A stretch of DNA of 19,729 nucleotides from JAZRUF01 sp045652405 (GTDB lineage Bacteria; Bacillota; Clostridia; Oscillospirales; JAAYXM01). The stretch spans positions 1-19,729 of the forward strand of contig JAZRUF010000006.1 of NCBI GenBank assembly GCA_045652405.1, in the 5' to 3' direction. Below are positions 7,053-13,772 of this stretch, piece by piece (the first letter of the stretch is position 1; every line of letters starts with the position of its first letter). The translations under genes and the position numbers were made by a program. The notes under the pieces were generated by a model. The model worked only from the letters and a program-made list of their open reading frames with translations. It was not told the DNA's origin and did no database searches.

Positions 7053-7546
7053 CAGCACGCATCTCCGGTGTGATACAGGAGTCAATTGTTGATGGGCCCG
7101 GAATGAGAGCTACGGTTTTCTTTCAGGGATGTCCGCACCACTGCGAAGGATGTCACAATCCGCAAACTCATGACCCTGCCGGTGGCACGGAAAAAGAAGT
7201 TTCTGAGATTTTAAAGCCAATCCTTGAAAATATTATTTTAGACGGTGTTACGCTCAGCGGAGGAGAGCCGTTCATGCAGGCGGAGGCGGCTCTTGAAATT
7301 GCAAAAGCCGCGCATTCAAACGGTCTTAATGTTTGGACATATACAGGGTATACGTTTGAGGAAATCACTGCATCCGCAAATGAAACATGGAAAGAGCTTT
7401 TAGCCGAGACCGATGTTTTGGTTGACGGTAGATTTATAAAGTCACAAAAGACTTTGGACAAGCCGTTTGTAGGAAGTAAAAATCAAAGGCTGGTTCTTGT
7501 TTCGGAAACTTTACAGCGAGGTAAAATGGTAGAATTTAACAGATGA
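7049..7546 (+). CDS. nrdG: Anaerobic ribonucleotide reductase activating protein (radical SAM)
   Basis: This 165-residue radical SAM enzyme uses a 4Fe-4S cluster and S-adenosylmethionine to generate the glycyl radical on NrdD. The cluster ligands C28, C32 and C35 (CX3CX2C in GCPHHCEGCHNP) and the SAM-binding LSGGEPF motif are present, after the typical IVDGPGMR opening. Its length fits NrdG. Translation is coupled to nrdD through the ATGA overlap. A hairpin follows immediately, so nrdDG is a two-gene unit. Confidence 0.96.
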   Translation: MTARISGVIQESIVDGPGMRATVFFQGCPHHCEGCHNPQTHDPAGGTEKEVSEILKPILENIILDGVTLSGGEPFMQAEAALEIAKAAHSNGLNVWTYTGYTFEEITASANETWKELLAETDVLVDGRFIKSQKTLDKPFVGSKNQRLVLVSETLQRGKMVEFNR

Positions 7547-7550
7547 TATG

Positions 7551-7587
7551 ATGCAGTCGACGGTAAAAATTTCCGTCGACTGCATTT
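7551..7587 (+). terminator. Hairpin terminator after nrdG
   Basis: A 13-bp perfect stem (7551-7563 with 7573-7585) has a 9-nt loop TAAAAATTT. The following T tract is short and interrupted (TTATATAAAAATTTT), so termination may be incomplete. The stem begins 4 nt after the nrdG stop. Confidence 0.68.
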
Positions 7588-7621
7588 ATATAAAAATTTT
7601 ATTAATATTTGTAAAAAGATG

Positions 7622-7651
7622 TTTTCAATATAGGAAAAAATATGGTATTAT
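7622..7651 (+). promoter_or_regulatory. Probable promoter of the cdaA operon (extended -10)
   Basis: A TATTAT -10 element (7646-7651) is preceded by TGG, giving an extended -10. A weak -35 TTTTCA lies at 7622-7627, 18 bp upstream. It is the best candidate in the 151-bp gap after nrdG. Confidence 0.5.
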
Positions 7652-7697
7652 AAATATAGAAAAATAAAATCTAAAAAAGTAGCAGGCGGTGCGGTAA

Positions 7698-8534
7698 ATG
7701 AATGCTTTACAGTATATAGCCAAATACTTGACGATGTTTTCTCTGCAGGATGCAGTTGACATCGCATTGGTAACTTTTTTGGCGTATAAATTAATTAAAA
7801 TAATAAATAAAAGTAATGCAGGGCAGGTAATAAAAGGCATTATTTTGCTCATTGTTGCAATGCAGGTAGCGCAACTTCTTGAGCTGCGCGTAATAAGCTA
7901 TTTGTTTGTAAACACAATGCAGCTTGGTCTTCTTGCACTTGTAATCGTGTTCCAGCCCGAACTGCGTAAGGCTCTTCAGCGTGTGGGACGCAGCAGATTT
8001 ACTCAGTTTATTGACCGTGAGGAAACTAACGTCATAATGGAAAAGGCTATAGTGCAAACTGTTGAGGCGTGTACTGCAATGTCATGGGCGCGCGATGGTG
8101 CACTTATCGTCTTCCAACGCAGCATTATGCTTGACGATATTGTTAAGACAGGAACAATTCTTGACGGTGAGCCTAGCAGTGAGTTTATAAAAAATATTTT
8201 TTATCCTAAAGCTCCGCTTCACGACGGTGCGGTTGTAATACAAAACGGAAGAGTTTCTGCGGCGGGATGTGTGCTGCCGCTGTCTGAAAATACTAACTTG
8301 AGTAAAGAACTTGGAACGCGTCACCGTGCAGGTGTGGGAATGAGTGAGAATTCAGATGCAGTAGTTGTAATCGTATCTGAGGAAACCGGCTCTATTTCAG
8401 TAGCTATAGGCGGAATGTTAAAACGTCATCTTGCGCCCGAAACCCTTGAAAAGCTTTTGAGAAATGAACTGTTACCGAAAACTGATGAAAATAAGAAGAC
8501 GGCACTGTTTAACTTTTGGAAGGTGAAAGAATAG
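7698..8534 (+). CDS. cdaA: Diadenylate cyclase CdaA (c-di-AMP synthase)
   Basis: This 278-residue membrane enzyme condenses two ATP into the second messenger c-di-AMP, which controls potassium and osmolyte balance and cell-wall homeostasis in Firmicutes. Three N-terminal hydrophobic segments (within residues ~15-90) are followed by the DAC domain. The catalytic D176-G-A motif sits in LHDGAVVI, and the R208-H-R motif is in TRHRAGVGMSE. Length and layout match CdaA rather than DisA or CdaS. The ribosome site AGGCGGT lies before the ATG. Its TAG stop overlaps the GTG start of cdaR by one base. It leads a six-gene operon reaching 12195. Confidence 0.97.
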   Translation: MNALQYIAKYLTMFSLQDAVDIALVTFLAYKLIKIINKSNAGQVIKGIILLIVAMQVAQLLELRVISYLFVNTMQLGLLALVIVFQPELRKALQRVGRSRFTQFIDREETNVIMEKAIVQTVEACTAMSWARDGALIVFQRSIMLDDIVKTGTILDGEPSSEFIKNIFYPKAPLHDGAVVIQNGRVSAAGCVLPLSENTNLSKELGTRHRAGVGMSENSDAVVVIVSEETGSISVAIGGMLKRHLAPETLEKLLRNELLPKTDENKKTALFNFWKVKE

Positions 8535-9760
8535 TGAAAGAGTGGATAAAAAAACACGATGTATTAAATAAAGCGCTTGCGTTTGTTATTGCACTTCTGC
8601 TCTGGCTGTATGTTGTAAATGTCGTTAACCAGACGGACTCGGCAAACTTTAAACACATAGTACCGAGCTATGCCGGAAGCGAAGAGCTTATGAATACTGT
8701 AAACCTCATGGTTACAAATCAGGAGGAGAATACCGTATCGGTTGAAGTTGCAGGTAAGCGCAGTGATTTGCTCAATTTGTCCGAAGAGGAAATTCAGATT
8801 ATAGTTGATATATCAAGGTGTAAAGAAGCCGGAGTTTATACTCTGCCTTATACTGTCAAGCTTCCGTCTGACAGCTTGAAGCTTACGAAGAAATCTCCCG
8901 CGCAACTTACCGTGCGTTTGGATAAAATAGTCCCTGCAAATGTCCCGGTTCGCGTATATCAGGAAGGTAGCATTGCTAAAGGCTATATGGCCGACGAGAT
9001 TACTCTTACACCTAAAATATTGTCTATAACCGGACTTCAGGACGAGATTTCTCAGGTTTCATACGCGAGAGTACGCATTACAAAAAAGAATATGATGACA
9101 TCTGTTTTAGAGCAAATGGATTATGAGTTCTGCGATGCAGATGACAATGTTCTTGACCTGCCATCTCTTCGTGCCGAGACTGACAGAGTAGAGGTTTCAA
9201 TGCCTATACTCAAGCTTAGGGAACTTCCGCTAAGTGTTGAAATACTTGAAGGTGGCGGAGCGTATAAGAAAAATGTAAATTATACGGTTGAGCCGAAAAC
9301 AATAACTGTTGCAGGTGAGAGCGCTACGGTTGATGCTTTGCAGTCGGTTGTAATAGGCGTTGCGGATTTATCTAAAATACAGGAATCAACCGAACTTTCG
9401 ATGCAGATAACTTTACCGGAGAATATTAAAAACGTAAGCGGTGAAGCCGTGGCAAAGGTAAACATTGAATTGAGTGGCTTGGTAAAGAAAAATGCAAATA
9501 CTACATCCATAGAAATAATCAATATCCCGAGCGGTTATTCGATAGAGCCTGTTACAAACAGCCTTGATGTTCAGCTAAGGGGTACTGAGGCGAATTTAGA
9601 GCAAGTTCTTGCGCAGAATATCCGTGCAGTAGTAGACCTTACAGCAACCGCCCTCTCACCTGGACAGCATACGATAAATGCTGCAATAATAATAGACGGT
9701 GCCAAAGAAGTAGGTGCTGTGGGTGAGTATAAAGTTGTAGTTCGTGTAAGCAAAAAGTAG
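8534..9760 (+). CDS. cdaR: CdaR, YbbR-domain regulator of CdaA
   Basis: This 408-residue protein has one N-terminal membrane helix (ALAFVIALLLWLYVVNVV, residues ~14-31) and a large extracytoplasmic part made of about four YbbR repeats (roughly 45-130, 140-220, 230-315 and 320-405). CdaR binds CdaA and modulates c-di-AMP synthesis. I chose the GTG at 8534, which overlaps the cdaA stop (TAGTG), because GGAAGG (8518-8523) lies 10 nt before it. The longer in-frame TTG start at 8516 would fall within that ribosome site. The glmM gene that normally follows cdaR is absent here. Confidence 0.93.
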   Translation: MKEWIKKHDVLNKALAFVIALLLWLYVVNVVNQTDSANFKHIVPSYAGSEELMNTVNLMVTNQEENTVSVEVAGKRSDLLNLSEEEIQIIVDISRCKEAGVYTLPYTVKLPSDSLKLTKKSPAQLTVRLDKIVPANVPVRVYQEGSIAKGYMADEITLTPKILSITGLQDEISQVSYARVRITKKNMMTSVLEQMDYEFCDADDNVLDLPSLRAETDRVEVSMPILKLRELPLSVEILEGGGAYKKNVNYTVEPKTITVAGESATVDALQSVVIGVADLSKIQESTELSMQITLPENIKNVSGEAVAKVNIELSGLVKKNANTTSIEIINIPSGYSIEPVTNSLDVQLRGTEANLEQVLAQNIRAVVDLTATALSPGQHTINAAIIIDGAKEVGAVGEYKVVVRVSKK

Positions 9761-9776
9761 ACAGGAGTTGCGTGCA

Positions 9777-10214
9777 ATGCTTCAACAAGCAAAGGTTGTT
9801 CGCATAATAGATGATAATAAAGCGGAAATCTCTGTTGTTCGTGCGTCTGCGTGCGGGCATGACTGCGAGTCGTGTCCCGGATGTGGAATGTCCTCGTCGC
9901 CGGTCAATGCAACGGCGATGAATTCAATTGGCGCGCATGTAGGGGATTTAGTAACCGTAGAAACCGATACCACTGCCGTAATAGGGATTGCGGCAGTGGT
10001 TTACATGTTGCCTTTAGCACTGTTTTTTATGGCATACATTACTTGTAAGGCAATTAACTTTACAGATGCAGTATCACTGATTCTGGGCGCTGTGGGCTTT
10101 GCAGCAGGTGTTTTGTGCGCTCTTGTTGTTAACCGATGTGTGGATAAAAATAACAGCGTGGACTTTAAAATAATTTCCATAAATTCCGGAGAGAAGAAAT
10201 GTTTGGATATGTAA
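9777..10214 (+). CDS. RseC/SoxR-reducing family membrane protein
   Basis: This 145-residue protein resembles the RseC/RsxC-associated family (SoxR_reducing), whose members are linked to electron-transfer complexes. Residues 26-36 hold four cysteines, C26, C30, C33 and C36 (CX3CX2CX2C), after an N-terminal beta segment (AKVVRIIDDNKAEISVVR). Two membrane helices follow (about residues 64-90 and 98-122). The spacing differs from the CX2CX5C of E. coli RseC, so this is a variant that could bind an iron-sulfur cluster or take part in thiol exchange. The start is the ATG at 9777, with AGGAG 9 nt upstream; the in-frame TTG at 9768 is inside that site. It overlaps the next gene by 16 bp. Its cellular role is not known. 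Confidence 0.82.
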   Translation: MLQQAKVVRIIDDNKAEISVVRASACGHDCESCPGCGMSSSPVNATAMNSIGAHVGDLVTVETDTTAVIGIAAVVYMLPLALFFMAYITCKAINFTDAVSLILGAVGFAAGVLCALVVNRCVDKNNSVDFKIISINSGEKKCLDM

Positions 10215-11074
10215 GACCCCTTAAGTGTGAACTCAAGATTAGGCAGTGGGACGTGTATCAATCTTTTTATTGTGGGTTGTGCCACGCGCTTAAAAGAAGA
10301 TGTGGCTTTGCCGCGAGATTTACCGTCAATTACGATTTCACTTTTCTTGCACTCTTAATGTCAGAAGTGTATGGAGAAGAGGTTTATACGGTTAAAAAAA
10401 GATGTGTCGGAAGTCCTTTTAAGAAAAAGAAAGCTTGCATGTCAAATTCAGCACTTGACTTTGCTGCGGATACGTCTTTGATACTCACGTATTGGAAGCT
10501 TAAGGATGAGGTGCGTGATTTAAGTTTTATACGCTCGCTCCCTGCAAGAGTAGCCATGATTTTACTAAAAAAGGCATATCGCCGCGCGGAGAGCAAGCAT
10601 CCCGCGTTTTCTGAATGTGTGAGAACCTGTCTTTTGGAGCTATGCGAGATGGAGAAAAACAGGCTTGCAAGTATTGATAAACCTGCAGATGCTTTTGCAC
10701 GAATATTGCAATCACTTGCAGATGAAGTAGATAATGTGAATGTAAGACGCATGATTTCTCAGATGCTCTATCATATCGGGCGATATATATACCTGATAGA
10801 TGCGTGGGATGATTTGGGAAATGATATTAAAAGCGGTGTGTATAACCCGATTGCAGAGAGGTTTGGCGTAAATAAAATGCCACTTACTGAGGAAATTGCA
10901 GAGCAAATAAAAGAAACACTTGCCCAAAGCATAAAATCAAGTATATCCGCTTTTGAACTGATGGATGCGGGTGAGAATGTCGACCTGATACGCAATATTC
11001 TGATGCTCGGACTTCCGTCAGTTGTGCTTGCGGTAGAAAAAGGTCAACTCAATAAAAAGGAGAAAATCATATAA
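10199..11074 (+). CDS. DUF5685 family protein
   Basis: This 291-residue, mostly helical protein matches the DUF5685 pattern I know from Clostridia and actinobacteria (MFGYVRP start, YCGLCHALK). N-terminal cysteines C10, C25, C28 and C35 (CX2CX6C core), followed by C69 and C80, suggest a metal or cluster site. An acidic motif D201-A-W-D204-D205-x3-D209 leads into SGVYNP, reminiscent of aspartate-rich Mg2+ motifs of helical prenyl-type enzymes, but no homology is claimed. GGAGAG (10188-10193) supports the ATG, which lies within the end of the RseC-like gene. The next gene starts in its stop codon (TAATG), so translation is coupled in both directions. The function is unknown. Confidence 0.82.
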   Translation: MFGYVRPLKCELKIRQWDVYQSFYCGLCHALKRRCGFAARFTVNYDFTFLALLMSEVYGEEVYTVKKRCVGSPFKKKKACMSNSALDFAADTSLILTYWKLKDEVRDLSFIRSLPARVAMILLKKAYRRAESKHPAFSECVRTCLLELCEMEKNRLASIDKPADAFARILQSLADEVDNVNVRRMISQMLYHIGRYIYLIDAWDDLGNDIKSGVYNPIAERFGVNKMPLTEEIAEQIKETLAQSIKSSISAFELMDAGENVDLIRNILMLGLPSVVLAVEKGQLNKKEKII

Positions 11075-11661
11075 TGAAAGATCCGTACAGTGTTATCGGT
11101 GTTTCACGCAACGATAGCGATGAAGACATAAAAAAGGCCTATAGAGAGCTTGCAAAAAAATATCATCCGGATAATTACGTAAATAATCCTCTGGCTGATT
11201 TAGCTCAAGAGAAAATGAAGGAGATAAACGAAGCGTATGATGCTATCGTAAAGGAGCGTGCAGGCGGGCAAGCATCCTATTCATCCGGCGCGTACGGTAA
11301 TACTTCTTCGTATTCAGGCGGAGCATCAATGCCGAATAACCGTATTCGCCAGATTATAATGAGTGGAAACATACTCCTTGCAGAACAGGAGCTCAATAAA
11401 ATATCAAATCGTGATGCAGAGTGGCATTTCCTTATGGGGAGTGTAATGGTGCGCAAGGGCTGGTATGACGAGGCAAGGCGCCATTTTCAAACCGCATGCT
11501 CAATGGATCCGAACAATGTCGAGTACCGTACTGCACTCACTCAGATGTCATCTGCCGGGCGCGGGGTGTATCAGACCAATATGGGCGGCATGACCGCGTG
11601 CGACTGTTGCACTGGCCTTATGTGTGCAGATATGCTGTGTCCTTTTTGCGATATATGTTAG
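11074..11661 (+). CDS. J-domain protein with TPR-like region and cysteine-rich tail
   Basis: This 195-residue protein begins with a complete J domain (residues ~3-65, DPYSVIGV...KKAYRELAKKYHPD; HPD at 31-33), so it should stimulate an Hsp70 (DnaK) ATPase. A Gly/Ser/Tyr-rich linker (~66-92) leads to a TPR-like helical pair (~95-165, LLAEQELN...WHFLMGSVMVRKGWYDEARRHFQTACSMDPNNVEYRTAL). The last 20 residues hold seven cysteines (C176, C178, C179, C184, C189, C192 and C195). It is not classical DnaJ: it lacks the four CXXCXGXG zinc repeats and the substrate domains. The cysteine tail may bind metal or anchor it to a membrane. It is coupled to the DUF5685 gene by TAATG, so the two probably act together. 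Confidence 0.9.
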   Translation: MKDPYSVIGVSRNDSDEDIKKAYRELAKKYHPDNYVNNPLADLAQEKMKEINEAYDAIVKERAGGQASYSSGAYGNTSSYSGGASMPNNRIRQIIMSGNILLAEQELNKISNRDAEWHFLMGSVMVRKGWYDEARRHFQTACSMDPNNVEYRTALTQMSSAGRGVYQTNMGGMTACDCCTGLMCADMLCPFCDIC

Positions 11662-11673
11662 GAGAAAATATAA

Positions 11674-12195
11674 ATGGAACGTTCCGGAGTGAAAGCTAAA
11701 AGAATAGCGGCGGCATCGGTGTTTACCGCGCTGATGGTAGTTCTTGTCTATCTGTCCTCGTTTTTTCCTACGATGTCAATGAGTATAATTGCTATTGCGG
11801 GTGTAATATCGGCTGTTTTAGTGTCGGAGTACGGATTGTCAACCGCTGCTATGGCGTACGTTTCGGCAACGGTGCTTACGCTTGTTTTGGTGCCGGATAA
11901 AAGTAATGCAATCCTTTTTGCTATCATGTTTGGGAATTATCCGATAATTCAAAACATAGTCGAGCGTGTAAAGTCAAAATGGCTTACATGGTGCATGAAG
12001 CTTATTGCGGCAAATTTGATTTTTCTTATTACTTGGATTTTGTTCAAAACCTTGTTTTTTGCGGAAACGGAGTATGTAACCGGCATAGGGTGGATTTTAT
12101 GGGCAGGCGCGAATGCTGTTTTTGTAATGTACGATATTTGCCTTAAAAAGCTTGTGATTTTCTATAAAATTCGTGTTGCAAACCGTATACGATAA
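11674..12195 (+). CDS. Unrecognised integral membrane protein, possibly ECF substrate-component-like
   Basis: This 173-residue protein has five to six predicted membrane helices (about residues 10-30, 35-52, 55-75, 80-97, 104-128 and 135-155) and positively charged ends. Size, helix count and the AAASVFTALMVVLVYLSS opening resemble the S components of ECF vitamin transporters, but I see no substrate signature, and no ECF ATPase or EcfT is nearby. A TAGGAG ribosome site overlaps the stop of the J-domain gene, 10 nt before this ATG, so it is the last gene of the cdaA operon. The yicC promoter begins at the very next base after its stop, and no terminator is visible between them. Confidence 0.72.
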   Translation: MERSGVKAKRIAAASVFTALMVVLVYLSSFFPTMSMSIIAIAGVISAVLVSEYGLSTAAMAYVSATVLTLVLVPDKSNAILFAIMFGNYPIIQNIVERVKSKWLTWCMKLIAANLIFLITWILFKTLFFAETEYVTGIGWILWAGANAVFVMYDICLKKLVIFYKIRVANRIR

Positions 12196-12224
12196 TTGAC
12201 ATATGGAAAAAGTTGCCGTATAAT
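12196..12224 (+). promoter_or_regulatory. Perfect-consensus sigma-A promoter for yicC-remA-rpoZ
   Basis: TTGACA (12196-12201), exactly 17 bp, then TATAAT (12219-12224): a full consensus promoter directly abutting the upstream stop codon. It predicts a start near 12231 and a leader of about 31 nt. Strong constitutive expression of the downstream genes is expected. Confidence 0.92.
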
Positions 12225-12261
12225 TATTTTGTATTCATTTATTACGAGGTGAGGTTTTTAA

Positions 12262-13140
12262 ATGATAAGAAGTATGACCGGGTATGGGCGTGCTCAGGCA
12301 TCTTTAAACGGCAGAGAGATAACTATTGAGCTTCGTTCGGTCAATCACAGATATTTTGACTGTTCTATACGCCTTCCGCGCGTGTATTCCTTTTTGGAGG
12401 AGGTAATAAAAGGTGAGCTCCAGAAAAGTATAGCACGTGGTAAAGTGGATGTTTTCCTTACGATTGACTCAATGGGTGCGGACACTGTAACGGTTTCGCT
12501 TAATGAGCCGGTTTTGAAAGGGTATCTTGAGGTTGCAAGTACACTCAGGGAAACTTATCAGCTCAGGGATGATTTGAGTATATCCTCAGCTATGCGTCTT
12601 CCGGATGTTCTTACTGTATCAAAAGAGGATGAGGACGAGGATGCTCTTAAAACAGATGTGTGCAAGGCTCTCAATGAAGCGGTTGAGGGGTACATCGCGA
12701 TGTCCTGCCGTGAGGGTGAAAAACTCAAAGAGGATATAGTATACAGAATTTCGATTATTGAAAACTTGGTAAATGAGATAGAAGTCCGTTCTCCTAAATG
12801 TGTGGAGGAGTACCGGGCAAAGCTTGAAGCTCGTATGAAGGAAATTCTTGAGTCCGTTACCATTGACTCGCAGCGTATTCTGACTGAGGCGGCAATCTTT
12901 GCCGATAAGGTAGCAGTAACTGAGGAAATAGTCAGGTTAAGAAGCCATTTAAATCAATTGCGTGATATGCTCGCAAAAGGCGGTGCTATTGGCCGTAAGC
13001 TCGATTTTCTTGTGCAGGAGCTTAACCGTGAAGCTAACACCATCGGTTCGAAGGCAAATGACGTTGAAATGGCACAGATGGTAGTCGACGTTAAGGCTGA
13101 GATAGAGAAAATCCGCGAGCAAGTGCAAAATATTGAGTAG
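12262..13140 (+). CDS. yicC: YicC/YloC family endoribonuclease
   Basis: This 292-residue protein is a YicC-family RNase, a group shown to cleave RNA endonucleolytically and to take part in small-RNA turnover in E. coli. It has the typical opening MIRSMTGYGRA, the ELRSVNHRYFDCSIRLPR segment, and the highly conserved C-terminal block (EEIVRLRSHLNQL...GRKLDFLVQELNREANTIGSKA). Its length matches the family. GAGGTGAGG (12246-12254) lies before the ATG. It is the first gene after a perfect sigma-A promoter and is followed closely by remA, the usual Firmicutes neighbour. Confidence 0.96.
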   Translation: MIRSMTGYGRAQASLNGREITIELRSVNHRYFDCSIRLPRVYSFLEEVIKGELQKSIARGKVDVFLTIDSMGADTVTVSLNEPVLKGYLEVASTLRETYQLRDDLSISSAMRLPDVLTVSKEDEDEDALKTDVCKALNEAVEGYIAMSCREGEKLKEDIVYRISIIENLVNEIEVRSPKCVEEYRAKLEARMKEILESVTIDSQRILTEAAIFADKVAVTEEIVRLRSHLNQLRDMLAKGGAIGRKLDFLVQELNREANTIGSKANDVEMAQMVVDVKAEIEKIREQVQNIE

Positions 13141-13157
13141 GAGATTATAGAGTCTGT

Positions 13158-13430
13158 ATGAAACTTGTAAACATTGGATTTGGAAATATGGTTTCTGCAA
13201 ACCGCATGGTTGCAATAGTAAGCCCCGAATCAGCACCGATAAAGAGAATTATCCAGGAAGCGCGTGATCGCAGTATGCTTATTGATGCAACATATGGAAG
13301 ACGTACAAGGGCTGTAATAGTTATGGACAGTGACCATGTTATCCTGTCAGCGATTTTGCCGGAGACCGTGGCTCACCGACTTGACGGCAAAGGTGATAGT
13401 GCAGAAAATAACGATGATGTTGAAGAATAA
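13158..13430 (+). CDS. remA: RemA family (DUF370) DNA-binding regulator
   Basis: This 90-residue protein matches RemA, which in Bacillus activates biofilm matrix and osmoprotection genes by binding DNA as an oligomeric ring. The whole family pattern is present: KLVNIGFGNMVSANRMVAIV, then DATYGRRTRAVIVMDSDHVILSA. The ribosome site GGAG lies near the yicC stop, with longer than usual spacing, but the family start MKLVNIGFGN fixes this ATG. The last ~15 residues are acidic and variable. In this lineage the targets are unknown. Guanylate kinase, normally the next gene, is missing: the gap to rpoZ is 33 bp. Confidence 0.94.
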   Translation: MKLVNIGFGNMVSANRMVAIVSPESAPIKRIIQEARDRSMLIDATYGRRTRAVIVMDSDHVILSAILPETVAHRLDGKGDSAENNDDVEE

Positions 13431-13463
13431 ATTGTTTTTGTAATTTAATTGGAGGTGCAAGTT

Positions 13464-13661
13464 ATGTTATATCCGTCTATGAATCAGTTGCTTAAGAATG
13501 TACCCAGCCGATATTTGCTTGTAAATGTAGCGGCAAAGCGTGCGCGCCAGATTGCCGAAAATGCAGAGAGTCAGGAAAAGGGTTTGAAAGATAAGCCTGT
13601 CCGCAGCGCAATTAACGAAATTGCAGACGGTCAGTTGTGTGCTAAGCTCAAAGAAGAATAA
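13464..13661 (+). CDS. rpoZ: RNA polymerase omega subunit
   Basis: This 65-residue protein is the small omega subunit, which stabilises the beta-prime subunit during RNA polymerase assembly. Diagnostic segments are MLYPSMNQLL, SRYLLVNVAAKRARQI and KPVRSAINEIADGQL. GGAGG (13451-13455) lies 8 nt before this ATG; the longer in-frame reading from TTG at 13449 would overlap that site. It ends the yicC-remA-rpoZ unit, and a hairpin terminator follows 43 nt downstream. Confidence 0.94.
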   Translation: MLYPSMNQLLKNVPSRYLLVNVAAKRARQIAENAESQEKGLKDKPVRSAINEIADGQLCAKLKEE

Positions 13662-13704
13662 ATATTTATAAAAACGAAAGAGGCGGCAAAGTGCTTGCTT
13701 CTGC

Positions 13705-13742
13705 AAAGGGAGCTGTCTCTTAGTTGGAGAGACGGCTCTTTT
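13705..13742 (+). terminator. Rho-independent terminator after rpoZ
   Basis: A long stem, AAGGGAGCTGTCTCT paired with AGAGACGGCTCTTTT with three G-U pairs, encloses a 7-nt loop TAGTTGG. It ends in a T run. It separates the rpoZ unit from priA. Confidence 0.78.
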
Positions 13743-13772
13743 ACATTAATTATGCAAGGGTGGTGAGATAAG

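Noticed and set aside
7551..7587. Inverted repeat considered as a mobile element end or operator
   Set aside because: Its position 4 nt after nrdG and its hairpin shape fit a terminator better. No partner repeat was found.
13747..13772. GGGTGG motif before priA, considered as a T-box leader element
   Set aside because: There is no specifier stem, no conserved T-box loop and no antiterminator pairing. The motif serves as the ribosome binding site for the TTG start.
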